Position numbers and translations under genes: made by a program | DNA from: Chloroflexota bacterium | GTDB taxonomy: Bacteria; Chloroflexota; Anaerolineae; Aggregatilineales; UBA2796 | NCBI GenBank assembly: GCA_017743585.1 | Contig: JAGHYP010000079.1 | Location: 1-10,274, forward strand | Reading direction: 5' to 3' | DNA length: 10,274 nucleotides | Part shown: positions 1-6,626 of the stretch, piece by piece | Layout: the number at the start of each line of letters is the position of its first letter | Numbering within the stretch: position 1 is the first letter of the stretch | Notes under the pieces: model-generated | Seen by the model: the letters and a program-made list of their open reading frames with translations, nothing else | The model's database searches: none | Told to the model about the DNA's origin: nothing

Positions 1-1335
1 ATTAGTCTCCCTGAGGAAGCTGAGGCTGTGATCGCGCGCGCTGAGCGCGATCAGATCGCCTACTTTGACCTACAATTCACCGATATCACAGGCATGGTCA
101 AGATGGTGCAGATTCCGGCGCGCCAGCTTGCCACAGCCTTCAGTCACGGCATTTGGTTCGACGGCTCGGCGCTGGAAGGCTTCGCGCGCGTCGCCGAGTC
201 CGATATGTTCTTGCGCCCCGATCCCGCCACGTACGCCGTGCAAGCGTGGGCGAGCCGAACAGAGCGCGTGGCGCGCCTGATCTGCGATGTGTACACGCCA
301 ACCGGCGAGCCATACAGCGGCGATCCGCGCGGCGTGCTGCGCCGCGCCGTTGCGCTTGCAGCCGCGCAAGGCTACCGCTACGTCCTCGCGCCTGAGCTGG
401 AATTCTACCTGTTCCGCCCGCCGCAAAATGGCGTGAGCGTACCGCAGGCAGGCGATCACGCAGGCTACTTCGATGTGAGCGATAGTCACACGCAGCGCGT
501 GCGGCGCGCCATCACGGATGCACTTGAAGCAATGGGCATCGCGATCGAATCAGCGCACTCTGAAGTCGGCGACGGGCAGCATGAGATCGACTTCGCGCCG
601 CTTGAGGCACTGCCAATGGCGGATGCGATCATGACAGCGCGTTTGGTGGTGCGCTCCGTGGCGCGCGACCACGGCCTATTGGCGACTTTCATGCCGAAAC
701 CTTTGGCAGGCGTCGCCGGCAGCGGCATGCACACGCATCAGATGCTGACCGATCTGAACGGCGTCAATCTGTTCGCCGATCCTGAGGATGCCTATGGACT
801 TTCTGCGCTAGGGCGCGCCTTCATGGCGGGGCAGTTGGCGCATGCGCGGGGGATATGCGCCGTGCTGGCGCCGCTGGTGAACAGCTACAAGCGTCTGGTG
901 GCAGGCTTAGAAGCGCCTGTGTACGTGACATGGGCGCAACTGAATCGCGCTGCGCTCTTGCGAGTGCCGCGCAACCAGCCGAGCGAACGCGACCGCGCGC
1001 GCATCGAGCTGCGCTGCATTGACCCAAGCTGCAATCCATACCTCGCCTTCGCCGTGATGCTGCACAGCGGCCTGGACGGCATTCAGCGCAACATGGCGCT
1101 TCCGCCTGCGGCTGAAGAAGAGCTTTATGCCTTCAACGTCCGCCGCCGACAGATCGAGACCTTGCCCACGTCGCTGCACGAAGCGCTCGAGGCTTTCGAG
1201 CGCTCTGAGCTGGCAAGCGCTGCGCTCGGCTTGACAGTCTTCGAGCGCTTTTTAGAAGCGAAACGCTTGGAATGGAACGAGTATGTGCTGAGCGTCTCGC
1301 CTTGGGAACTAGAGCGCTACTTGCTGAACTACTAG
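1..1335 (+). CDS. glnA: Type I glutamine synthetase family protein (5' end probably outside the window)
   Basis: ATP-dependent ligase, cytoplasmic, expected to join ammonia to glutamate; some family members instead glutamylate amines. Residues below count from the GTG at 28. N-terminal beta-grasp signature DLQFTD (14-19); FDGSALEGFARVAESD (44-59) carries the active-site aspartate loop. Catalytic-domain metal ligands sit in PELEFYLF (122-129), EVGDGQHEID (179-188) and GSGMHTHQ (231-238). Substrate-binding arginines lie in NSYKRLVAG (285-293), NRAALLR (306-312) and RIELRCIDPSCNPYLAF (325-341). The C-terminus PWELERYL is typical. I see no adenylylation-tyrosine segment, so it fits the shorter GSI-alpha type; the Arg in EGFAR matches the position of the feedback-inhibition Arg known in Bacillus GlnA. 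The frame is open to base 1 and the upstream residues (SLPEEAEA) look coding, so the true start is probably upstream, although GTG 28 has a GAGGAAG 8 bases before it. Physiological substrate not proven. Confidence 0.93.
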   Translation: MSLPEEAEAVIARAERDQIAYFDLQFTDITGMVKMVQIPARQLATAFSHGIWFDGSALEGFARVAESDMFLRPDPATYAVQAWASRTERVARLICDVYTPTGEPYSGDPRGVLRRAVALAAAQGYRYVLAPELEFYLFRPPQNGVSVPQAGDHAGYFDVSDSHTQRVRRAITDALEAMGIAIESAHSEVGDGQHEIDFAPLEALPMADAIMTARLVVRSVARDHGLLATFMPKPLAGVAGSGMHTHQMLTDLNGVNLFADPEDAYGLSALGRAFMAGQLAHARGICAVLAPLVNSYKRLVAGLEAPVYVTWAQLNRAALLRVPRNQPSERDRARIELRCIDPSCNPYLAFAVMLHSGLDGIQRNMALPPAAEEELYAFNVRRRQIETLPTSLHEALEAFERSELASAALGLTVFERFLEAKRLEWNEYVLSVSPWELERYLLNY

Positions 1336-1345
1336 GCAACCTGCC

Positions 1346-3010
1346 ATGACCAACACACGCCCGATAGTCGCCGTGCGAGATTTGTTGCGCCACGCTTTGC
1401 CTGTTGGCACGCGGGTCGTGGCGGGGCGGGCAGGTTTGGCGCGACCAGTGGCTTGGGTCGCTGTGCTGCACACGCGACCGCCTGCCTTCTCTTCGCTGGA
1501 AGGACGCGAGCTGGCGTTGCTCTCAATGGACGCGCTGCACCTGCTCAACGACAAGCTGACTTTGACGGCGATCATCCATGAGCTGGCGCAGATGGACGTG
1601 GCGGCGATCGGCGTGATCGGCGCGATCGATAGCGCGGCGCGCAACGCCGCCGAAGAACACGGCATTCCGCTCTTGAGCTTGCCGAGCGGCTCTGCGATGC
1701 GCCAGTTAGAGCGCGACTGTGTGCGCGTGCTGCTCGGCACGCCGCCCAGCCCTGAGGAGCGCGGCGCCGTCATCCACGAGCAGCTGCTCCAGCTCAGCAC
1801 TGAAAATCGCGGCTTGCGCGCCGTGATCGCAGCGTTTGCCGACTTGACCGATAGGACTATAGTCGTGCAAGATAAGCGACTCGATATCTTGGCGGCAAGC
1901 GGCCGCCTTGTCGAGTCGCCGCGCTTCGCCGCGCTGGAGTCAGCCTTGCGCGCTGAGTCGGCCCTGCCTGCGCACTTTTTGGATCGGCAGGAGGCGACGC
2001 AACACGCCGCTGAGCCGATCTTGCTGACCATGCCTGAGTGCGGCGCCCAGCGCCTGACCGTGCCGATTGTGGCGAATCGACTGGGGCGCGGCTTCTTCTC
2101 GCTCTTGGCGGATGGCGATGAGCGCTTCGAAGCGCTCGATCAGCAGTTTGTGCGGCACGGCGCCGCCGTCTGCGCGCTTGAGATGGCGAAAGAGAAAGCG
2201 ATCCGCGAGGCGCAGAAGCGCGTGCAAGGCAGCGTGCTAGAGCGCCTACTGACCGGCAGCGTGCCGCTCGACCAAGCGCTGCGCCAATTGACGCGACTCG
2301 GCTATCAGCTGAACGGCAAAGCTTACGCCGCGATCGCCGCGTGCTGGGCCAGTCCGAACGCGCCGAGCGACCGTCGCCTTGAGACGACCTTCAATGAGCA
2401 AGTCGCGCTGCTCGGCGTTCAAGCGCTCGTGCAGCTACTGGAAAGCGGCGTAGTCGTCTTCTGTCAGGTCGATCAACCGCCTCAGAGCCCTGCATCGCGC
2501 AAGGTGATGCCGCGCGCCGTGCGCCAATTGGCAGAGGCCGTCTTGGGGCGAATGCGCGCTCAGTTCCCGAATGCGCATCTCGCCGTTGGCGTCGGCAGGC
2601 CGGCTGAGAATTTGGCGCAGTGGCGCGTCAGCTATCAAGAGGCAGTTGCAGCGCAGCGCATCGCGCAACAATGGCGCGTTAATCAGCCGCTGTACTTCGC
2701 CGATCTCGGCGTCTATCGGCTGCTCTCGCTCTTGCTGGAGACGCCTGAGCTGCGCAGCTTCTATCGCGAGACGCTCGGCGAGCTAGCGGATGAATCGCAG
2801 AGCAATGAAGACTTCATCCTGACGCTCGAGACGTTCTTCGAAGAGCATGGCAACCTGAGCCAGACGGCGAATCGGCTGCACGTGCATCGCAACACGCTGT
2901 TGTATCGCATGGAGCGCATCGGACAGTTGGGCGGCTTCGATCTGGAGAATCCTGAGACGCGCCTCGCTGTGCATCTGGCGCTGAAGATACGCCGTCTGCT
3001 GCTGCGCTAA
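1346..3010 (+). CDS. PucR-family transcriptional regulator
   Basis: Cytoplasmic DNA-binding regulator. The family is named for Bacillus PucR, which controls purine catabolism; others control polyamine, amino acid or other nitrogen pathways. Three parts are visible in 554 residues, a usual length: an N-terminal PucR ligand domain (about 7-130, with VAGRAGLARPVAWVAV and a GRELALLS turn); a middle region with a sensor-like stretch (about 150-285) and a GGDEF-like fold (about 295-445, ending in SYQEAVAAQRIA); and a C-terminal HTH_30 helix-turn-helix (about 488-551) with the hallmark NLSQTANRLHVHRNTLLYRM (503-522) followed by ENPETRLAVHLALKI. ATG 1346 fits the family N-terminus; its ribosome site is weak. 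It starts 10 bases after the glutamine synthetase stop, so it is probably cotranscribed and may regulate that gene. The effector cannot be read from sequence. Confidence 0.95.
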   Translation: MTNTRPIVAVRDLLRHALPVGTRVVAGRAGLARPVAWVAVLHTRPPAFSSLEGRELALLSMDALHLLNDKLTLTAIIHELAQMDVAAIGVIGAIDSAARNAAEEHGIPLLSLPSGSAMRQLERDCVRVLLGTPPSPEERGAVIHEQLLQLSTENRGLRAVIAAFADLTDRTIVVQDKRLDILAASGRLVESPRFAALESALRAESALPAHFLDRQEATQHAAEPILLTMPECGAQRLTVPIVANRLGRGFFSLLADGDERFEALDQQFVRHGAAVCALEMAKEKAIREAQKRVQGSVLERLLTGSVPLDQALRQLTRLGYQLNGKAYAAIAACWASPNAPSDRRLETTFNEQVALLGVQALVQLLESGVVVFCQVDQPPQSPASRKVMPRAVRQLAEAVLGRMRAQFPNAHLAVGVGRPAENLAQWRVSYQEAVAAQRIAQQWRVNQPLYFADLGVYRLLSLLLETPELRSFYRETLGELADESQSNEDFILTLETFFEEHGNLSQTANRLHVHRNTLLYRMERIGQLGGFDLENPETRLAVHLALKIRRLLLR

Positions 3011-4215
3011 GGCGACCAGTCGGCGAGCGTCAGCGACTCGCCATCGGCGCGCCAAGCGGCGATGCGCAATACCTGCGGCCTGCCGTCGCGGCGCGCCATC
3101 AGCACGACCACAGGCAAGCGATCCAGCAAGCCGCTGTGAATGACCGCTTGATCAATGCTCGGCACGGCGCGCCGCACTGCCATGCTGAAGGCCGTCCGCA
3201 GGCGCGCTGGCTCAGTGGCAGCCCGAAATGCCCACAGCAAGCGCGGCGCGCGCGCATTCAGCTCGCTCGTCAGCGCAGCCCACATTGCCTCAGATTCGTC
3301 AAAGCGTATCTCATCGGCGATCAGCCAGCCGCCGCGCTCAGCGACCAGCTCATGAGCCGCGCTCAGGCGCGCTGCGAAAGTAGCGCCTTCAGCGTTGCTC
3401 ACGTTCTCAGGCAAGATCAGCTCAGCGGCGCGTTGTGCAGCCGCGTGCTTACCGTCTTGTGCCGCGATCAGTGGCAAGAGCGCTTGTAAAAGCGTCGTCT
3501 TGCCGCTTCCCGCCTCGCCCGCTAGCATCAAGCCGCGCCGCTCGGCGATGGCGCGCTCCAGCTGCGCCGCTTGATCGGTGCTCAGCACTTGCAAGCCGAC
3601 CAAATCGCGCAGCGTGCGCGGTTGCGCCGCGTGCAGGCGGATGCTCGCCTGCAGCGTCATGCTGATCGGCGGCATGGTGATGGTCAAGCGCGCGGGGCGC
3701 TCCAACAGACGCGCGCCGACCTCGATCAGCGGCTCGCCGCTGTGGAGCTGCTCGCCCGTGGCGATCAGGGCGCGACGCAGCACGCGCTCCAACTGCGATT
3801 CATCGCGGAAGCGCAAGTCGGTCAGTGTTCTTTGCGCGCCGCGCCGTACGTAGATGCGATCGGCCGCCGCGATCTCGATCTCGTTCACCTCAGGATCGCG
3901 CAAGAGCGGATGCAGCGCGCCGAGCAGGAACAGGTCGTTATAGGCGGCTTCAATCACGCGCAGCCGATCCTCGCGCGAAAGGCGAATGCCTTCCACTGTC
4001 AGCACGTACTCCACGATCTCGACCAAAATGCGGCGGCGCTCAGCTGAATCGGCAATGGAAAGAATATCAGGGCGCGTTTCTGTCTCAGCCGCGAACTGAT
4101 CGGTCACGCGCTCCAGCACGCCCGCTAACGAGACGCCGCGCGCGCTCAGCAGCTCAGGCGCCTGCCTAAGTTGCCCCGATTGATCGTCCTGACCATCCAC
4201 AAGGTGGCGAGACAT
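3007..4215 (-). CDS. Divergent CpaF/TadA-type secretion ATPase, motifs eroded
   Basis: Related to the hexameric ATPases that drive Tad/Flp pilus assembly and type II/IV secretion. The N-terminal domain has the family phrase LLRDPEVNEIEI...DRIYVRRG (104-126) and LTDLRFRDESQLERVLRR (131-148). Walker A is intact, GEAGSGKTT (233-241, Lys239), and a Walker B-like segment GGWLIADEIR (295-304) keeps the glutamate. Two conserved family elements are missing: the IEDAxEL acidic box reads AAQRAAEL (258-265), and the His box TTIHANTP reads WAFRAATEP (328-336), with Arg331 where His is expected. At 402 residues it is slightly short for CpaF. No pilin, tadB/tadC or FHA gene is visible nearby. It may bind ATP but work poorly as a motor, or have another job. 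It is last in the minus-strand operon after the acetyltransferase; its TAG stop lies inside the pucR end. Family sure, function not. Confidence 0.85.
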   Translation of the reverse strand: MSRHLVDGQDDQSGQLRQAPELLSARGVSLAGVLERVTDQFAAETETRPDILSIADSAERRRILVEIVEYVLTVEGIRLSREDRLRVIEAAYNDLFLLGALHPLLRDPEVNEIEIAAADRIYVRRGAQRTLTDLRFRDESQLERVLRRALIATGEQLHSGEPLIEVGARLLERPARLTITMPPISMTLQASIRLHAAQPRTLRDLVGLQVLSTDQAAQLERAIAERRGLMLAGEAGSGKTTLLQALLPLIAAQDGKHAAAQRAAELILPENVSNAEGATFAARLSAAHELVAERGGWLIADEIRFDESEAMWAALTSELNARAPRLLWAFRAATEPARLRTAFSMAVRRAVPSIDQAVIHSGLLDRLPVVVLMARRDGRPQVLRIAAWRADGESLTLADWSP

Positions 4216-4216
4216 T

Positions 4217-4224
4217 CTCCCCTC
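4217..4224 (-). promoter_or_regulatory. Ribosome binding site of the CpaF-like gene, overlapping the upstream stop codon
   Basis: The minus strand reads GAGGGGAG just before the ATG at 4215-4213. The GAGG core leaves 5 bases to the start. The upstream acetyltransferase stop TGA (4225-4223) lies within this purine run, so ribosomes ending one gene sit on the start site of the next. This supports the chosen start and translational coupling. Confidence 0.7.
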
Positions 4225-4768
4225 ACTCCGCTAACTTTGCGCCGTAGCGCGCTAGAAAATCCGCGATGACATAGCCATATGCCGATTCGAGCAGATTAGC
4301 GCCGAAGTTGACCAGCTTCTCGCGCAGCCACTTGCCGCCAATCGCCTCGTAAAAAGCGCGTCCGATGCGATTCTCGCTCAGCACCCAGATCAGCATGTGC
4401 GTGTGCCCTTCCGCCGCGAAGCGCTCTGCCAGCGCCGTCACCAGACGCACGCCGATGCCACGCCTCTGAAACGCTTCCAGCACATACAGCGCGTAGACCT
4501 CAGCCGTGTATGGCAGGTCATCTGTGCGCGAGCTGCCGCCGCTCGCAAAACCGACGATCTGTCCCGCTTGCTCTGCCACAAAGACGTGCTGCTGCGCCTG
4601 TGTGTTGCTCAGGCGCGCGCGCCAGACCTGCTCCCGCTCATCATAACTGAACTGATCCAGATAGCCTAGCGGCACAAGCGGCGTGTACGTGCTACGCCAC
4701 GTATCCAAGTGAACGATGCCGATGCCGCGCGCATCGCTGAGCTGCGCAGGGCGAATGATGAAAGACAT
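4223..4768 (-). CDS. GNAT-family N-acetyltransferase
   Basis: Single-domain acyl-CoA-dependent N-acetyltransferase of 181 residues, cytoplasmic, with no signal peptide or membrane segment. The start IIRPAQLSDARGIGIVHLDTWRSTY matches the first strand and helices of the fold. HVFVAEQAGQIVGFASGG (61-78) forms the central strands. The acetyl-CoA pyrophosphate loop QRRGIG (101-106) follows strand EVYALYVL. Motif B WVLSENRIGRAFYEAIGGK (128-146) supplies the usual Asn and Tyr near the cofactor. The substrate, whether an amine, an antibiotic or a protein N-terminus, cannot be told. ATG 4768 lies 3 bases after the transporter stop, and the gene ends 7 bases before the CpaF-like start, so it is the middle gene of a coupled operon. 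Confidence 0.95.
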   Translation of the reverse strand: MSFIIRPAQLSDARGIGIVHLDTWRSTYTPLVPLGYLDQFSYDEREQVWRARLSNTQAQQHVFVAEQAGQIVGFASGGSSRTDDLPYTAEVYALYVLEAFQRRGIGVRLVTALAERFAAEGHTHMLIWVLSENRIGRAFYEAIGGKWLREKLVNFGANLLESAYGYVIADFLARYGAKLAE

Positions 4769-4771
4769 GGT

Positions 4772-5719
4772 TCAATCCGCCGCCAAAACTTGCTGGGGGT
4801 TCGCTTGCTCAGGGCGCATGGCGCGCACTTCAGCGCGGCTGGCTAGGAAGAGCGCCGCCAAAATCACGGCACTGCCGACCAACTGCAGAGGTTGCGGCAA
4901 CTCGTTGAGCAAAAAGACGGCGAAGACCGTGCTGAGAATCGGCTCGCCTAGCACCACCAAGCTCACAAACGCCGCTGAGAGGTAGCCGAGCGCGTAGTTG
5001 AAGGACGAGTGTCCGATCAACTGCGGGAAGATCGCCACAAGCGTCATCCAAAGAAATGCTTCCGCCGAGAGGGTCAGCATGGCGTTGCCTTGCCCTGAGA
5101 GCAGCGCGACGGCGATCAAGGTCAGCGCGGCGCTGCCATAGACAAGCCAGATGTAGGGCAACGCCTTCAGCTCAGCGCGCAGTTTGCGTCCGATGATGTA
5201 ATAGACTGCCACTGCTACTGCGCCAAGAAACGAGAGCGCTGCGCCGAGCAGCGGCGCCCCCTGACGCGGCGCGTTGCCAGCATCCCCGACGACGCTGATG
5301 ATAACGCCGCCGATGATGGCGAGGAAGATCGCGCCGAGCGTCTGACGGCTTAGCTTCTCGCGCAGCAAGAGCGGCGTCAGGAAGGCCACGATCAGCGGAT
5401 TCGTGGTGACGAGCGTGGCGCTGATCAGCACGGATGTGTATTCTAGCGACGTGATCCACGCGCCGAAGTGCGCGGCGAGAAAGGCGCCCGAGAGGATCGC
5501 CAAGCCAAGCTGTGGCGCCCTGAGCGCGCGCAGCTCAGCGCCGTGCCGCGACCAGACAAACGGCGTCAGGATCAGCGCGGCGACGGTCACACGCCATGCT
5601 GCAATCAGCAGCGAAGGTGCGTTCTCGCCTTGCGCGTAGCGGATCAGGATCGAGGAGGATGAAACCGCCAACAGACCGATGACAAGCGCCGCGAACGGCC
5701 GCCATGTCACGCTTTTCAC
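4772..5719 (-). CDS. EamA/DMT-superfamily transporter
   Basis: Inner-membrane permease of 315 residues with about ten hydrophobic helices, arranged as two EamA repeats (about 8-143 and 155-294). Each repeat ends in the typical pattern: LVTTNPLIVAFLTPLLLREK (103-122), and FVSLVVLGEP...FLLNELPQPLQLVGSAVIL (251-286). Known family members export amino acids, nucleosides or other metabolites, or take up small solutes; the substrate here is unknown. The start is GTG 5719: no ATG, GTG or TTG lies in frame between it and the stop codon at 5770-5768. A GGGG run (5734-5731) lies 11 bases upstream. The C-terminal tail after 295 is short and polar. It is the first gene of the minus-strand operon and is divergent from the dismutase gene, sharing a 166-base promoter region. 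Confidence 0.95.
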   Translation of the reverse strand: MKSVTWRPFAALVIGLLAVSSSSILIRYAQGENAPSLLIAAWRVTVAALILTPFVWSRHGAELRALRAPQLGLAILSGAFLAAHFGAWITSLEYTSVLISATLVTTNPLIVAFLTPLLLREKLSRQTLGAIFLAIIGGVIISVVGDAGNAPRQGAPLLGAALSFLGAVAVAVYYIIGRKLRAELKALPYIWLVYGSAALTLIAVALLSGQGNAMLTLSAEAFLWMTLVAIFPQLIGHSSFNYALGYLSAAFVSLVVLGEPILSTVFAVFLLNELPQPLQLVGSAVILAALFLASRAEVRAMRPEQANPQQVLAAD

Positions 5720-5767
5720 GCTGAAATATGCCCCGTCAGCTCGATTGGCAAAATCGCCGCAATTCGA

Positions 5768-5803
5768 TTAGAGTCTTGGTTTAGAGTCTTGTGCAGTGTG
5801 CAG
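5768..5803. repeat. Two adjacent pairs of short direct repeats, possible operator
   Basis: TTAGAGTCTTG occurs at 5768-5778 and again at 5781-5791, period 13. Directly after, GTGCAG occurs at 5791-5796 and 5798-5803, period 7. They lie roughly midway between two divergent start codons, where a regulator or promoter would be expected. The repeats are read directly; the operator role is a guess. Confidence 0.4.
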
Positions 5804-5832
5804 GCGTGATCCTACCACTCTTGCTCGAAGAC

Positions 5833-5849
5833 TCGCAACACGCTTGCGA
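5833..5849. promoter_or_regulatory. Inverted repeat upstream of sod, possible operator or leader hairpin
   Basis: TCGCAA (5833-5838), five bases CACGC, then TTGCGA (5844-5849): a perfect 6-base inverted repeat 36 bases before the sod start codon. It could bind a dimeric regulator of oxidative-stress genes or form a small 5' leader hairpin. A palindrome this short can arise by chance. Confidence 0.3.
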
Positions 5850-5872
5850 TCCTTTATGCATTTCTCGATAAC

Positions 5873-5877
5873 AGGAG
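5873..5877 (+). promoter_or_regulatory. Ribosome binding site that fixes the sod start
   Basis: AGGAG with an 8-base spacer to ATG 5886. The open frame reaches further upstream to 5796, but those extra residues do not resemble superoxide dismutase, and the family N-terminus (KFELPPLPYPPEALEPHID) begins directly after this ATG. Confidence 0.8.
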
Positions 5878-5885
5878 TGACGCCT

Positions 5886-6503
5886 ATGCCGAAATTTGAA
5901 CTACCGCCTTTGCCTTATCCGCCTGAGGCGTTGGAGCCGCACATTGACACGCAAACCATGCAGATTCATCACGGCAAGCACCACGCCGCTTACGTGAGCA
6001 ACCTGAACGCCGCCTTGGAGCAGCATCCGCAATTTTTTGAGATGACAGCTGAGCAGCTCATCAAGAATTTGGCGTCTGTGCCTGAAGAGGTGCGGCAGGC
6101 TGTGCGCAACAACGGCGGCGGTCACGTCAACCACACGATGTTCTGGAGCTTGATGTCCGCGAATGGCGGCGGCGCGCCGAGCGGCGAGCTGGCAGCCGCT
6201 ATCGAGGCGACCTTCGGCAGCTTTGAGAACTTCAAGGCAGAGTTTAAGAAAGCAGCACTCGGGCGCTTCGGCTCGGGCTGGGCATGGCTGATCGTGGACG
6301 GCGGCGCGCTCAAGATCGTCTCCACGCCCAATCAAGACAATCCCATGATGGACAATCCGAACGTCGTGCCGATCTTAGGGCTGGACGTTTGGGAACACGC
6401 TTACTATCTGAAGTACCAGAACCGCCGCGCCGACTACGTAGACGCTTGGTGGAACGTTGTGGACTGGAACGCTGTAGCGACGCGCTACGTAGCTGCCAAG
6501 TGA
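5886..6503 (+). CDS. sodA: Superoxide dismutase, Mn type (Fe/Mn family)
   Basis: Converts superoxide to oxygen and hydrogen peroxide; cytoplasmic, as there is no signal peptide. The 205 residues are the usual family length. The four metal ligands are His28 (in MQIHHGKHH), His83 (GGHVNHTMFW), and Asp167 and His171 (DVWEHAYYLKY). Gly77 in NNGGGH together with Gln150 in PNQDNPMM is the pairing typical of manganese enzymes; iron enzymes usually carry the outer-sphere Gln in the first position instead. A cambialistic enzyme remains possible. The N-terminal helical hairpin runs to about 90 and the alpha/beta domain from about 98 to 202. The gene is divergent from the transporter operon and is followed by a strong hairpin, so it may be monocistronic. 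It indicates exposure to oxygen. Confidence 0.97.
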   Translation: MPKFELPPLPYPPEALEPHIDTQTMQIHHGKHHAAYVSNLNAALEQHPQFFEMTAEQLIKNLASVPEEVRQAVRNNGGGHVNHTMFWSLMSANGGGAPSGELAAAIEATFGSFENFKAEFKKAALGRFGSGWAWLIVDGGALKIVSTPNQDNPMMDNPNVVPILGLDVWEHAYYLKYQNRRADYVDAWWNVVDWNAVATRYVAAK

Positions 6504-6534
6504 GCGCTTCCAGCACTCCATAGGCGATTTGGAC

Positions 6535-6567
6535 TGGGCAGGGCAGGTGTGATACCTGCTCTGTTCA
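6535..6567 (+). terminator. Strong hairpin between sod and the lyase gene (terminator or leader structure)
   Basis: TGGGCAGGGCAGGT (6535-6548) pairs with ACCTGCTCTGTTCA (6554-6567) over 14 base pairs, three of them G-U, with a GTGAT loop. It begins 31 bases after the sod stop and ends 59 bases before the lyase start. No U-tract follows directly; the first T-run is near 6592. So it is either a terminator without a U-tract, an mRNA-stabilising 3' end, or a structured leader of the next gene. Confidence 0.5.
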
Positions 6568-6613
6568 CGCCAGAATTGTGCCACACTCGTCTTTTAGGGC
6601 TTGCTCAAGGATC

Positions 6614-6618
6614 GGGAG
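6614..6618 (+). promoter_or_regulatory. Ribosome binding site that fixes the lyase start
   Basis: GGGAG with an 8-base spacer to ATG 6627. It picks this ATG over the in-frame GTG at 6549, which lies in the loop of the preceding hairpin and would add a non-homologous N-terminal extension. Confidence 0.75.
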
Positions 6619-6626
6619 CATCTCGC

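Larger units (their letters stand above)
5720..5885. other. Divergent intergenic region between the EamA gene and sod
   Basis: These 166 bases must hold the promoters for both the minus-strand transporter operon and the plus-strand dismutase. It is less GC-rich than the genes. It contains tandem short repeats (5768-5803) and an inverted repeat (5833-5849), entered separately. I could not assign -35/-10 boxes with confidence on either strand. Confidence 0.6.

Noticed and set aside
1309..2031. A 240-codon minus-strand open frame opposite the PucR gene
   Set aside because: It lies wholly over a gene with clear homology, is Ser/Arg-rich as GC-rich shadows are, and matches no family I know.
5844..5872. 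Promoter TTGCGA-N17-GATAAC before sod
   Set aside because: Each box matches the consensus at only about four of six positions, and the -10 box abuts the ribosome binding site, which would then fall outside the transcript.
5796..5885. Upstream extension of the superoxide dismutase
   Set aside because: The extra 30 residues are not like the family and would run through the probable promoter and the AGGAG site; ATG 5886 is better.
6549..6626. GTG 6549 as the lyase start
   Set aside because: It lies in the hairpin loop, adds 26 residues not seen in the family, and lacks a ribosome site; ATG 6627 has GGGAG at the right distance.
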